Shown: piece after piece, positions 30,337 to 42,472 of the stretch
How positions within the stretch are numbered: the stretch's first letter is position 1
How the letters are laid out: the number at the start of each line of letters is the position of its first letter
Origin: Rhizoctonia solani
Lineage: Eukaryota; Basidiomycota; Agaricomycetes; Cantharellales; Ceratobasidiaceae
Reading direction: 5' to 3'
DNA: 64,000 nt
Assembly (NCBI RefSeq): GCF_016906535.1
Contig: NC_057383.1
Location: 930,001 to 994,000, forward strand
The notes under the pieces: generated by a model
The model's input: the letters and a program-made list of their open reading frames with translations, nothing else
The model's database searches: none
Told to the model about the DNA's origin: nothing
Translations under genes and position numbers: made by a program

Positions 30337-30598
30337 GCATCCCACCAAGGCCGCTCATATCCTCATGAGATGGCAACCCGCTCCCGGAGCTCTGCTTGTC
30401 CTGCGTCCCCTCTTGATCAAAGAGAGTTGGGACCCACTCTTCTGGCAACCACTGTTGAGTCAACAAGCCTTGAACCCAAGGTCTATGGGGAAGTCTTCCT
30501 TGAACAAGCAATCTCCCTCATCTTGGGATTGCAAAACCAAGTCCTCCAACTCAAGCAGGAACTTGAAGAAACCAAGGAAGCAGCAAAGGAAGCCCAAG
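30337..30598 (+). pseudogene. C gag N-terminal part
   Basis: Likely start at Met 30370, after GCATC. It encodes a Ser/Arg-rich opening and a coiled-coil (LGLQNQVLQLKQELEETKEA). A3 interrupts the frame; across the insertion (dropping one TSD) the frame continues in phase at 37341. Confidence 0.8.
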
Positions 30599-31048
30599 TG
30601 TCACAACTAAGCTTGGACCTATGATACAAGTGGGTTTAAAGTCCGTGGCCCTATCACCAATGGACTATGAAACAGGGTAGAGGGCCAACAAAAGGCCAAG
30701 GGGTATGGTAGGGTAGAGGGCTACTAGGCCTGGGTTATGGGTTTCTTAGTAAGGTGCACTGATGGCCAACTAGGGGCCTGGGCAAAGGGTAGGAGTGAGC
30801 TTAGGATGAATTGACAAAGAGGTCAAGTCTTGCTGTTTTAGCGGCAACTTGACCTGGCTTATATACATGAGGAAAGCCACCTCAAAAACAACAGTACTAA
30901 ATAGTGAGTCATTTACAATTTCACATCATATATCAAATATGTCACATGATCTTGATGATTCATAAATATATACCAAAAAAAGGAAACTATCTTGAAAAAA
31001 AGGTAGAAAATAGTAGAAATTCATGTCATGCCGATGAAGGTCATGACA
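30599..31048 (-). repeat. A3 3' LTR
   Basis: TGTCACAACTAAG to GGTCATGACA. Diagnostic bases: CCACCTC near 30878, CACATGA near 30943, CCGATGAA near 31031. Confidence 0.95.
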
Positions 31049-31060
31049 TTACCCCCTCTT

Positions 31061-34000
31061 TTAAGCTCCAACTGCGTTGGGGTGTTCCTTGTGAAATTCC
31101 TCTAGGACTTCTTGAGCATTTCCCACATTGTCTATTGGCTCCCACAAATTACTTCCTTCATCATAACCTTTCCATTTGACCAGGTACCATAACTTCTTTG
31201 TCTTTCCTCGTCCTTTCCACTTGCTATCTAGGATTTTCTCTACTTTGTATTTCTCTTCACCTTCTTCTGTGATGATAGGTGCAGGTTGAGGAGGATTGCG
31301 TCCATGAGGGTCAGGATGGAATTTTGTCAGAAGATTAATGTGAAAGACTGGATGTATGCGCATGGTATGGGGTAGTTGTAATTTATACGCATGTGATCCA
31401 ATTTTTTCAATTACCAAGTAGGGACCTAGCTTTTTGTGGCTAAGCTTGATGGATGGTCTATTGGTGGATATATTTTGATGACTTAGCCAAACTTTGTTCC
31501 CTACTTGAATTTCTTCTTCTTCCTTGTGACGTTGATCATAGAAGTGTTTCATCCTTTCTTGGGATATTGATAATGCTGCCTTGACTTCATCATAGCCCTT
31601 TTCTAAGAATTCTGCATGTTTGTCTGCGTTAGGGACTGATTCATCTGACTTTTGACCAACTGTAAATCTTGGATTATAGCCGTAACATATTTGGAAAGGG
31701 GATTTGCCTGTGGAAGTCTGTTTCAAATTGTTCAAGGCAAATTTGGCCAATGGCAATAGTGACACCCAGTCTGATTGACAATGATTCCCAAACATACGTA
31801 TAAAGATCTTGGCCTCTTGTTGTATCCATTCCGTTTGACCATCTGTTTGAGGATGGTAGGCTGTAGAATATGTAGGCTTGATGTCTAGCCTTTTATATAG
31901 ATGACAAATAAACTTGGCATTAAATGTAGGGCCTCTATCTGAAACTGTACTCTTGGGAAGGCCATGTAATTTCCAGATGTATGTAATAAATAAGTTGGCA
32001 ATGTCAATAGCCAATGCTGTGGATTGGGTAGGAATAAAGTGAACCATTTTTGAGAAACAGTCAATGACAGTAAGGATGGCGTTGAAGCCTTCTGAAATTG
32101 GTAGTCCCACAATCATGTCATAGGCTATATCTTCCCAGGGACGTTCAGGAATTTGCAATGGCTTTAGCAGTCCTACAGGTACTTGATTTGTTGGCTTGGA
32201 CCTGATACAGGTTTTGCAGTGGCTGACATAAGAATTGACAAACTTTTTCAGCGATGGCCAGTAATAACTCCTGGAAATAAGTTCTAGTGTCCTGGTTTGT
32301 CCTGGGTGTCCTGCAACTAATGTGTCATGTCTAGACTCCAAGATGAGGTTCCTAATAGTATCATCTCTGGGTACAAAGATTTTTCCTTGATACCATAGTA
32401 ATCCCTCTTTTAACTCCCAGTCGACTACTTTATCCTTGCTCTGGAGTTTGTGCAAGATTTCCTTAAGGCGTTCATCCTTGTAGATTGCTTCACCAATCAG
32501 GTCATTAATTTCCTGATCCGGAGTGATTGACGCAATGAAAAGTTCTGGTTTCAGGAGAACTTGGTTCTCTACCCCCCCTTCAAGGGGCACTAAATCATAT
32601 TGTCTTGAGAGAATATCCGCCTTCTTGTTTTGCGCTCCAGGTCTGTAGATAATTTGGAAGTTATAATCAACCAGGAAGTTGGCGCATCGAATTTGTTGTT
32701 TATTCAAGGATTGTGATGTGGAGAAGTGCTCCAGGTTCTTATGATCCGTGAGAACCTGGACTGGTAATTCCAACCCCTCTAATAGATGACGCCATTCCTT
32801 GAATGCCCTAATGACTACTAACAGCTCTTTGTCAAAATATCATAGTTCTTTTCTGCCGGTGACAGGGATTTTGATAGATATGCTACAGGGGCCAATTTTC
32901 CTTCAGGGTTGCGCTGGGATAATATGGCTCCTGTTGCGTAATTGGATGCGTCGCATTCTACGTAGAATTGTTTTGTAGTGTTGGGCTGTAAAAGTAGAGG
33001 TGCTGATGTAAGACATTTCTTCAAGCCATCAAAGGATTGTTGTTCCGCCTGTTCCCATTTCCAAATACTATCTTTTTTGAGCAGGTTGTACAGAGGTTGT
33101 GCCATATTACCAAAGTTTGGAATAAATCGTCTATAGAAATTTACAAACCCTAAGAATTCCTGAATATTCTTGACATTCTTAGGTGTTGACCAGTTCATTG
33201 CATCCGTGACCTTGGATTGATCTACTTCTATGCCAAGTTCCAATATAATGAATCCTAGGTAGTCAATCCTTTTGACATGGAAATGACATTTCTCAATATT
33301 GCAAAAAAGGTTGTTATCCTGCAGCCTTTTAAGCACTTCTTGCACATGGGCTTCATGGTCTCTTTTGTTAAGGGAGAATACTAGAATATCGTCCAAATAT
33401 ATGATAACGTAGACATCCAGAAGGTCCCTGAATATCTCATTCATCATGTCTTGAAAGGCTGCCGGTGCATTTGTTAGTCCAAAGGGCATGACCAAATATT
33501 CAAATAGTCTGTATTTTGTTTTGAAAGCGGTTTTCCATTCATCGCCTTCTTTGATTTGGACTAGGTTGTATCCTGCCTTAAGATCAAATTTGCTAAAGAT
33601 CTTGGCACCTTGTAATTTCTCAATGAGATTCTGTGGCAAGGGCAGGGGATAGACGTTTTTCTTGGTCATACTGTTCAGACGCCGGTAATCCACACACATG
33701 CGTAGTTTCCCATTTTTCTTTTTGACAAATAATATGGGAGAGGCCATAGGGGATCTAGACGGGCGGATTAGACCAGCTTTGAGCTGTTTCTCAATGGTTT
33801 CTTTAAGTTCCGCATCTTCCCTTGGACCTAAACTATATATGGGGCCATGTCTTGGTTGCGCATCCGGAAGTAACTCAATGGCAATGTCGTAAGGACGGTG
33901 GGGTGGTAATTTTGACAATTCTTCCTCTGAAAATATTCTAGCAAATTCTTGATAAGGGGCAGGAATTTCTTCCACTGCTTTGAGTTCTAAAACAGCAGGT

Positions 34001-34479
34001 GTGGCTAGACAGTTGTTGGAACAATACAAGGAATTAAAAACAAGTGTATGTTTTTCCCACAAAATTTGGGGATTGTGTTTTTTTAACCATGACATTCCTA
34101 AAACTAATTGGTGACTGCCAATATTGGAAATATGGCATTCTAGTTCTTTGGTGTGGCTGCCAATGGTACATTTAAACCAAGTAAAATGGGTAATTTGGCC
34201 AGAATCAATTTCTTGGCCATCAATAACGCGTAGTTTCTTGGGAATTGGATGTATATAGGTTGGAAGTCAATAGGTTTCTACTAAAAGAGGGTGGATGAAG
34301 CAAGAAGTTGCTCCAGAGTTGATCATGGCTTTTCCTTGAAAAGGTTTAGCCAAAAAACTTGATTTTTGGGATTTAGGAGTCTCACATGGATTTGCAGAGA
34401 ATGATGCATATATTTGAGATGTATTACATAAGGAAAGTATTTCAAAATCATTGTTCTCATAATGCAAATCCGCAAGCAT
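31061..34479 (-). pseudogene. A3 gypsy pol, one stop and one frameshift
   Basis: Same domain order as A2. Broken by TGA at 34267-34269, where A2 reads CGA in the TYRLPTYIHP context, and by a 1-base loss in a T run near 32832 inside RNase H (YDIFDKEL becomes YDILTKSC-stop). The protease site reads NSG (codon at 34318-34320) as in A2. YLDD, integrase DDE and the chromodomain are retained. The stop at 34267 and the frameshift preclude a full product. Confidence 0.92.
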
Positions 34480-34499
34480 ACAGCCAAGTGCCTTACTCC

Positions 34500-36503
34500 T
34501 TAGTTGGCCTTGGCTTTTCCTTTTCCCAACTCTTCCTCATCAGAAACTACTTCAATACAACTTTCTTCTTTAGGTCTTTCCCAGGACCAGTCAATGTTAG
34601 CCACATGTCCAGACATGGGCTTGGAGGGACAATTGCGTGCAAAATGACCTTTGCCCCTGCATACATGACAAGTGAGATTTGCAAAACCCCTTCCATCAAG
34701 ATCCATAGGGCCTGGGCCTTTAGAATTTGAGGCCAGGACGGGAGTGGGAGCAATAACGGGTTTGACTGGGGCAGCAGCGGCAGGTTGTTCATCTTTTTTA
34801 AGGGAGGAGAATGGGATCATTGTATCTTTAGATTCTCCATTCCACCTGACATTTGGCATATTGCCAGAGGTAGTGCAAACAATTGAAGTGATAGCGCCTT
34901 TCTTGGCGCGGCGAGTGGTAGGATCAATCATATAAACATTATCTCCAACGTTAAGACAAGTACAAGTGGAAGTGGGGTTAGAGATGGAAGTGGGGACAGC
35001 AGTAGATGTAGTACAAGCAGTGGAGATGGAGGAATTGGATAAGCAAGTAGATTCAATGTGGTTTGCAATCTCCTCTGCCTTGTTGTAAACTTGTTGAGCT
35101 GTGGTGCAACGCCATTGGAACATGGTGGAGAGCATGATGTCCTTGATGTCATTTTTAAGGCCACTGTAATACTTGTCACGTAAGGTTTTGTCACTGTAGC
35201 CCAAGGACACTGAGTATTGTTGGAATTCTCGAGTGTACTCTTGAACTGAGGCCTTTTGCCGCAAGTTATTCCATTTCTGGCGGTACTTCTCATCACAATT
35301 TGTGTCCACATAATGTTTAGTAAATTTGGCCCAGAATACATCAATGTTTTCCAATAATGGGACTGCTTCTCCTCTGAACACCTTCCTTTCCTTATAGGGA
35401 TGTACCCAGTCTTCTGCTGCACCTTCAAAATAAGACATGACCCACAGTATTTTCTCTTCATGGGATCTATTAGCTCCCTTTGCCCTTATATACGCCTGAC
35501 AGGCAATAATAAAGTTGAGGGTGTCTTCCTTTTTTCCACCAAACTTGTTGGGCTTGGCAAACTTTAGATCTGAATTAGAAGATGTAGGAGCAGGTGGGGG
35601 ATTGGTGGAGGTGGATGTGCTGGTGCCAGCAGGTGGAGGTGGAGGAGCTGTGGAACAAGAAGGGGAAAGATGAATTAGCTGGTCTTGCACCACTTGTATG
35701 GAAGCAGCTGCTCCTTGGATTTGGTTGGAATAAAATATATGTTGATTACGCAATTGCTTGCAATGTTCTTCTAATTCAGCCCTTAATAGAGCTAATTGAT
35801 CCCCTTGTGCCTCATAGGCTCCTTGTAGTTGCAAAAATTCCTTTTTTAATACAATCATATTTTGTGCAACCATATCAAGAAGTTCACAATCCAACATTTG
35901 ATCAAAAGACATGGGAGAATATACATGAGGCGGCACAGCCGCAGGTGCAGGAGTATGAGTACGTGAAGAAGGGGCAGACCACCCCAATTGGATTTGGGAG
36001 GGAGTCAGACTAGTCTCTCCCATCGCGCCCAAACCAGGCATTGTCATATGAGACTGCAAAAACTCATATTCCTTGTAATAATGGATACGCCCTTTTCTGT
36101 CTTGGGTGATATCCTGGATCAAGCAATGGAAGTTGTCTAACTTGATTTCTTTCTCTACCAATAGCCTGTCCTTTTCTTCTATAAGGCGTTCTTGCTCTTC
36201 AATAGTTAAAGCAAGATTGCAATTATGTGATTCAAGGTTTGCAATCAAATTCTTGTGTTCTTGTGCCTCTGTTTTGTATATGGTATTGAGGTGTTCAGCA
36301 AAGGATTGATGGCTTTTTAAGATTGCAATATTTTGGACAAGGCCAGGTTCCTCAATTTGTGCTATGTGCTCTTTGAGGTTCTCAATTTGGCCCACAAGGA
36401 TGTGATTGATGTCAACAAGGGTTTTTTCAAGATAGAGATATCGAGTGACAATGGAGTAAGGCCAGAAGATGGCAAAAAGGATGAGATCTAAAAAATCGAA
36501 CAC
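34500..36503 (-). CDS. A3 gag, intact (667 residues)
   Basis: Capsid precursor of family A. From Met 36503: hydrophobic segment at about residues 4-20 (LDLILFAIFWPYSIV), coiled-coil at about 30-140 rich in Leu and Glu, a Pro/Ala-rich linker with a poly-Pro run, capsid-like region at about 260-450, a second linker, and the CCHC knuckle CHVCRGKGHFARNC near 627-640. The GGGAAAA slip site lies just before the stop and pol follows in the -1 frame. The N-terminal hydrophobic segment is unusual for a Ty3/gypsy gag. Some Arg codons of A2 read Cys, His or Gln here. Confidence 0.9.
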   Translation of the reverse strand: MFDFLDLILFAIFWPYSIVTRYLYLEKTLVDINHILVGQIENLKEHIAQIEEPGLVQNIAILKSHQSFAEHLNTIYKTEAQEHKNLIANLESHNCNLALTIEEQERLIEEKDRLLVEKEIKLDNFHCLIQDITQDRKGRIHYYKEYEFLQSHMTMPGLGAMGETSLTPSQIQLGWSAPSSRTHTPAPAAVPPHVYSPMSFDQMLDCELLDMVAQNMIVLKKEFLQLQGAYEAQGDQLALLRAELEEHCKQLRNQHIFYSNQIQGAAASIQVVQDQLIHLSPSCSTAPPPPPAGTSTSTSTNPPPAPTSSNSDLKFAKPNKFGGKKEDTLNFIIACQAYIRAKGANRSHEEKILWVMSYFEGAAEDWVHPYKERKVFRGEAVPLLENIDVFWAKFTKHYVDTNCDEKYRQKWNNLRQKASVQEYTREFQQYSVSLGYSDKTLRDKYYSGLKNDIKDIMLSTMFQWRCTTAQQVYNKAEEIANHIESTCLSNSSISTACTTSTAVPTSISNPTSTCTCLNVGDNVYMIDPTTRRAKKGAITSIVCTTSGNMPNVRWNGESKDTMIPFSSLKKDEQPAAAAPVKPVIAPTPVLASNSKGPGPMDLDGRGFANLTCHVCRGKGHFARNCPSKPMSGHVANIDWSWERPKEESCIEVVSDEEELGKGKAKAN

Positions 36504-36885
36504 TAGAATGCGTTCCCGATATAAATCGGTACTTGATCAGATAGATAAAACGGTTTTATAGCGCTAAACTACTAACTGTTTGCTTTCCTACTAGCGTTAG
36601 ACTATCCTTATACTAATATCAAGAGCTGTGTACAAGCGTGATGATTAGTCAGGTTTTTAGTAAGCGGAAGGTTGGCTGACTAACAGCGTATGGCTAAGGG
36701 TGCAGACACCTTGGTATGCGGACAATTGCTGGCAAAGGGCTATCCCGCAACCGTACTGGTACTTGTATTCCTGTCTTTGATTATGACACAGGGGCTACAA
36801 TGTGATACCGTTTTGGGTTTTGGTGCTTATCTAAGTGCAGTTCTTGTTTGTCAACAAGAGTACGAGTAAGAAAGACTTGACCTAG
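36504..36885 (-). promoter_or_regulatory. A3 leader and primer site
   Basis: Closely matches the A2 leader. The primer site is the complement of AAGACTTGACCT at 36872-36883, two bases from the LTR. Confidence 0.65.
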
Positions 36886-37335
36886 TGTCACAACTAAGCT
36901 TGGACCTATGATACAAGTGGGTTTAAAGTCCGTGGCCCTATCACCAATGGACTATGAAACAGGGTAGAGGGCCAACAAAAGGCCAAGGGGTATGGTAGGG
37001 TAGAGGGCTACTAGGCCTGGGTTATGGGTTTCTTAGTAAGGTGCACTGATGGCCAACTAGGGGCCTGGGCAAAGGGTAGGAGTGAGCTTAGGATGAATTG
37101 ACAAAGAGGTCAAGTCTTGCTGTTTTAGCGGCAACTTGACCTGGCTTATATACATGAGGAAAGCCACATCAAAAACAACAGTACTAAATAGTGAGTCATT
37201 TACAATTTCACATCATATATCAAATATGTCACGTGATCTTGATGATTCATAAATATATACCAAAAAAAGGAAACTATCTTGAAAAAAAGGTAGAAAATAG
37301 TAGAAATTCATGTCATGCCAATGAAGGTCATGACA
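36886..37335 (-). repeat. A3 5' LTR
   Basis: TGTCACAACTAAG to GGTCATGACA. Diagnostic bases: CCACATC near 37165, CACGTGA near 37230, CCAATGAA near 37318. Confidence 0.95.
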
Positions 37336-38466
37336 CCAAGACTGGATGAGAGCAGTCAATCAAACCCTCACTTGCATTGAGGCTAGGGGTGGAACCCCCC
37401 ACACACCAGAAGACCAGAAACCCCTGGCAGTGGAGGCCACGCCCAGGCCCCTACCCAAAACCAACCCTACTCCAGCGCCTAGTGTGCCCCTCATTGCCTG
37501 GGCCAACCCCATCAAAGCTCCCCCCACCTTTGCACAGCCAACCCTGTCCAGGTCCCCCTGCAAGGCTATACTCCCCCTCCACCTTTGCCTGTCAGACTCC
37601 ATTCCCCCCAAGTCCCTCAACCAGCAGCTCCTGTAGCCACATATCAAACCCTGGTCAAGGTGGATCACCCTGACGCCTATACCAGGAAAATAGGGAACAA
37701 AGCCTGCCAGTGGCTCACACAAATGCTGGCATGGGTACGCCTAAACCAACAGATGTTCCCCACCAATCAGGAGGTTCTGTCATTCCTCCTGATGAACATG
37801 AAGGACATAGCAGGGGCCTGGGCTCACCCCCACCTTGATCAACTTGGGTCCCACAGGGCCCTAATTCAAACAGTTGACAAATTCAGGACGGAGTTTTTGG
37901 CCGCGTTTGGGAATCCAGATGCCACACAAGCCGCTGAGCAGCAAATCACACACCTTACTCAGACAGGCACCTGTGCTGAGTACATCACAAAGTTTAGGAC
38001 CATTGCCATGGACCTAGACTGGAACAACGCCGCCCTCCAAGGGCAATTTGCACAAGGCCTCCACTGGGAGGTCAGCCAACTCATTGCTACCCGTGAGTGG
38101 CGCCCCACTACCCTCCTTGAGCTGCAGAACGCGGCTCTGGTCATTGATAACGCCCTCTGCAAAGAGCATGCCAGCCACCTGCCAAAGGGTAATAAGTCTG
38201 GAACCTCTAGCACCACCCCTAATAGGGGGGCAAATACTGGCCAACAGACCACCAGACCAGGGCGCTTATCCAGCAACCCCAACTTTGTATCCAAGGAGGA
38301 ACAAAACCGCTGCAGGGCTGAAGGCCTCTGCATCAAATGCGGAAAAGCGGGCCACAAGTTTGCGGAATGCTGCACTGGCTGGAAAGCCACGCCTAAGGAG
38401 GAAGGCACAAAAAAGGAATCCACCAAGATTGGCAATGAATCTGGACCCAAATTGGGAAAAGATTAA
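37336..38466 (+). pseudogene. C gag, main part, frameshifted
   Basis: A Pro-rich linker in one frame to about 37580, then the capsid region and knuckle CIKCGKAGHKFAEC in another, so one indel near 37570-37585 breaks gag. The capsid part matches D1 gag in arrangement. Ends at TAA 38464-38466, with the slip heptamer just before it. Confidence 0.85.
38454..38460 (+). other. -1 frameshift heptamer GGGAAAA (C gag/pol)
   Basis: Zero-frame codons TTG GGA AAA GAT TAA. G GGA AAA is in exact slip phase, and the -1 frame is open into pol (Met 38481). Confidence 0.75.
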
Positions 38467-38480
38467 GGGTACCTGCTGCC

Positions 38481-41400
38481 ATGCACAAGGACCCCAAGGA
38501 CTCTGGTTTAGGATTGGAAATTTGTAATATATCAAATAGTCACAATAGAAACTCCCCCCTTTTTACAATTCCCTACCAACCAGAGAAACAAGCGGATCAA
38601 CTAGAAGTCCTGATAGACTCAGGCGCCACATCATCTTTCCTTCACCCTTGCACAGCGGAACAGCTCCGCCTCCCACTAATAGACCTACCTAAACCCCAAA
38701 TTGCTACTATGCTCAATGGGTTGAGCCCCCAGGCAGGCAAAATCTGGAAGAAGGCCAATCTAACCTTCTCCCTTGATGGCAAGCGCATGACTGAGACATT
38801 CCTAATCTGCAATACAGGGTCTCACACTGCTATCTTGGGATTGAGATGGCTAGATGCCCATAACCTGGAAATTGATTGGAACACACGCACCCTTACTTTC
38901 CCCCATGCACCCCCAGAACATGTAGCTATTGCCAAGGAGGAGGAGGCCAACAAAAATCCCCTTGAAGGAGTACCCCCAAAATACCATCAATACGCAAAAG
39001 TATTTGGGGAGGAAGAATTCAACAAACTTCCCCCTCACCAGCATGACAACATTGCTATTGAACTCACTGAGGAAGGACCCCTCAACTCACCCCTCTATAG
39101 TATGATGGATGCAGAATCTGCTACACTAAAAGATTGGCTTAAGAACAAGTTGAAAGCAGGGAAAATACGGCCTAGCAAGTCTTCCATTAGTTCCCCTGTA
39201 ATGTTTGTACCCAAAAAGGATGGCTCTTGCCGCTTGGTTGTTGACTATTGCTGCCTTAACAACTGGACCAAAAAGAACGTTTACCCGTTACCTTGCCCAG
39301 ACAACCTTATGGCCCAGCTCCAAGGAGCCAAGGTCTTTACTAAACTGGATCTGCAATGGGGTTACAATAATGTTTGAGTCAAAGAAGGAGACAAGTGGAA
39401 GACAGCCTTTTGCACCAAATATGGCCTCTACAAGTCTCTTGTTATGACCTTTGGCCTAACCAACACACCTGCTGCATTCCAACACTTCATGAACAAGCTA
39501 TTTAAAGACCTACTTGACGTCTGCATTATCATTTACCTTGATGACATTTTAATCTACTCTAAGGATGACGCGTCTCATACACAGCATGTTCACAAAGTCC
39601 TACAGCGCTTAATGGAAAACCAGTTGTTCTGCAAGGCTTCCAAATGTACCTTCCACATCACATTGGTGGAATACCTAGGAATAATTGTATTGGATAAAGG
39701 TTTCAGCTTGGATAAACTCAAAATCCAAGCTGTCCAGGATTGGCCAACACCAACAAAGGTCAAAGAGGTTCAGTCATTCTTAGGGTTTGCCAACTTCCTA
39801 CACCAGTTTGTTGCCAACTTCAGTCACATGGCCAGACCCTTACATAACCTGGTAAAGAAGGACACACCTTGGAATTGGGATACCGTGGAACAAAAAGCAT
39901 TCCAAGGATTAAAGGACGCCATCACAAATGCCCTGGTCCTCTGCCATGCCAATCCATCAAAACCTTACTTCTTGGAAACAGATGCATCTGGCGCAGCCAT
40001 GGGTTCTATACTCAGTCAACAACAGGAAGACAGCCAGTTACACCCTCTTGGTTTCCTATCTGAGTTGTTCAAAGGGGCTGAGCAAAATTACAACACACAT
40101 GACAAGGAGCTCCTAGCAATCATTTGCTCCTTTGAGTACTGGCGTATTTTCCTGGAGGGAACCTTGCATCCCATTACCATGTTCACCAATCATTGCAACC
40201 TGGAATACTGGAGGGAATCCCAAACATTCAATTGCTGTCACGCAAGATGGCACCTGCTGCTGGCCAGATATAACTTCCAAATTGTCTACCAACTGGGAAA
40301 ACAATCAGGAAAGCCAGATGCACTATCTTGCCACTCAGATCACGCCAACATCCCTCCTGCCAACCAGACAATGCTCCCGGATCCTGTATTTGCCAATGTA
40401 GCCCTGGTAACCCCAGAGAAAGAACTCCAGCAACAAATTGAAGCTGCCTTAGACCAAGACAAATCACTGGAGGAAATACTACAATTCCTCCAAAACAAGT
40501 CTAAGGCACCTCTGTCCATCAAACGTGCCTTCAAGGATTACCAAATAGAAGCTGGACTCCTCTTCTATCAAGGGAGAATTGTGGTGCCTGATGTGGGAAG
40601 CTTACAAACAGAGCTACTAAAGATCTTTCACAATAGCCCCTTGGCTGGTCACCCAGGTAGACAACAGACATTGGAATTAGTCTCAAGGAACTACTACTGG
40701 CCTGGAATCCGTGTGGACACATATTGGCATGTGGATTCCTGTGAAATGTGCCAACATATCTGCAAACCAAAGTATGCCCCCATTCCCCCGCAGCCCCTGG
40801 AACTACTGTCCAGACCCTGGCAACATGTTTCCTATGACATGATAGTAGACCTGCCCAAGGATGGGAACCACAATTCTATTTTGGTGGTCATTGACAGCTT
40901 CACTAAGTACGGCATTTTCATCAAATGTTCAAAAAGGTTGAGAGCCCCCAAACTAGCAGAACTGTTCCTGGAAAACGTCTGGAAATGCCATGGCATGCCC
41001 AAAAAAACAGTATTGGATAGAGGCAGAGTATTCAACAACAAGTTCCTAAGGGCCCTATACAAGCAACTAGGGATAGACCCTCACTACTCCTTGGCTTACC
41101 ACCCACAAAGCAATGGACAAACAGAACAAGTGAACCCTTCCATTGAACATTCCCTCAGGGCTTACTCAGGCATCAACCAACAGGACTGGGCAAAATGGCT
41201 TCCCATGGCTGAGTTTGCATACAATAACACCATACATAGCAGCACCGGAAAAACCCTGTTCAAAGCCTTATATGGATGGGAACCCTCCTTGACACCAACC
41301 AATGTACCAACAGATGTTCCCAAGGCCAACAAACTAGCCCAATCCATGGAAACTCAGTGGAGGGAGGTGGAAGCAGCACTTTGGCAATCTAAGACAAGGA

Positions 41401-41882
41401 TGACTGCTGGGGAGGAAGGAAGCCCAACAATATTTGAAATAGGAGAAGAGGTATGGCTTGACGCCAGGAACATTAACCTCAAGACCCTGAGTCCCAAGCT
41501 GTCAGAACAATGCTTAGGACCGTTCAAAGTCATTGAAAAAATCTCCAAACGTGCATACAGGCTTGAACTTCCCCCAACCATGCGTATACACAATGTCTTT
41601 TACGTAGGGCTCCTGTCAAAAGTCAAAAGGGATAACAAATGTGCCTTTGTAAGCCGCCCACCACCAATCACCGTTGATGGAGAAGAAGAGTATGAGGTTG
41701 AAGGGATAACAGACATGGAGGAAAGAAATGGAAAATGGTTCTTCAGAGTCAAATGGAAGGGCTATGGACCGGAAGAGAATATGTGGGAACCCTGGGAAAA
41801 CCTCAAAAATGCGGGAAAGATTTTGAAGAAGTATGAGGAAGAGATAAGAAAGAAGGCCCTTAGAGGGGGGGCAGTGTTGTAG
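38481..41882 (+). pseudogene. C gypsy pol with one in-frame stop
   Basis: One frame with TGA at 39375-39377, where D1 has Arg (NNV-stop-VKEGD against NNVRIKEGD). Protease LIDSGATSSFLHP, RT YLDDILIYS, RNase H, integrase (VVIDSFTK, VLDRGRVFN, GQTEQVN) and a chromodomain (FRVKWKGYGPEENMWEP). Many expected Arg residues read Cys, His or Gln (FNCCHARW). The stop separates protease and the front of RT from the rest. Confidence 0.92.
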
Positions 41883-41904
41883 ACACAATCAATACCAGGG
41901 AATT

Positions 41905-42472
41905 TGTTGTACGCCAACTGTAAGGTTGGGTACTTGCTAGTGGGCAGGCGCTTGTGGCCATACTACTACACTGGTTTATGTAATCTGACTAAGTGAGGCT
42001 AACTACTAAACTATCTAAGTTGCTTAAGGCAACAACTATCTAACTACTGGTAATGCAGAGGGGCCAGAGGCCTGGGAGGTGTGATGAGTTAAATGGGGTA
42101 AGCAACTTCTGTACTACTGGGGGCTGGCTACTTAGCTGGCTAAAGGTCCTCCTCAATGGAATGAGACAAGGTAAAATCAACTTGGGGTTTCCAAGTGATT
42201 TCCCTCTTGTATTTATACACAAGGGAACTATCTACAGGTGGTCCATGCTTGTGAGAAGAAGTAAGGATATGAAAAAGGAAGCATGCTGCGGGTTGCGCAG
42301 AAGCGTGGATTTCTCCTAAGCGCCCTTGGCATGGCATCTTGGCGCGGCATCTTGGCATAATAAGCGCCAAGATCACGTGATTGAAAAAGTGAAGATAAAA
42401 GGTTGGTAAAAAATAGTAGAAATATCAGAAAAAACATGCAAATCTAATGGTATAATTCAGGAGGTTATAACA
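41905..42472 (-). repeat. solo D LTR (568 bp) spanning the palindrome edge
   Basis: TGTTGTACGCC to GGTTATAACA with TSD GAATT at 41900-41904 and 42473-42477. The left palindrome arm ends inside it at 42150. Confidence 0.93.

Larger units (their letters stand above)
30599..37335 (-). mobile_element. A3: full-length family A chromovirus (6737 bp)
   Basis: LTRs 30599-31048 and 36886-37335, TSD CCAAG at 30594-30598 and 37336-37340. The LTRs differ at only a few sites (CCACCTC/CCACATC, CACATGA/CACGTGA, CCGATGAA/CCAATGAA). Gag is intact, pol is broken. In the right palindrome arm only a recombinant solo LTR remains at this position. Confidence 0.96.

Noticed and set aside
37360..37722. Antisense frames opposite gag and pol (many, both arms)
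   Set aside because: Shadows of the real retrotransposon frames, with low-complexity translations.
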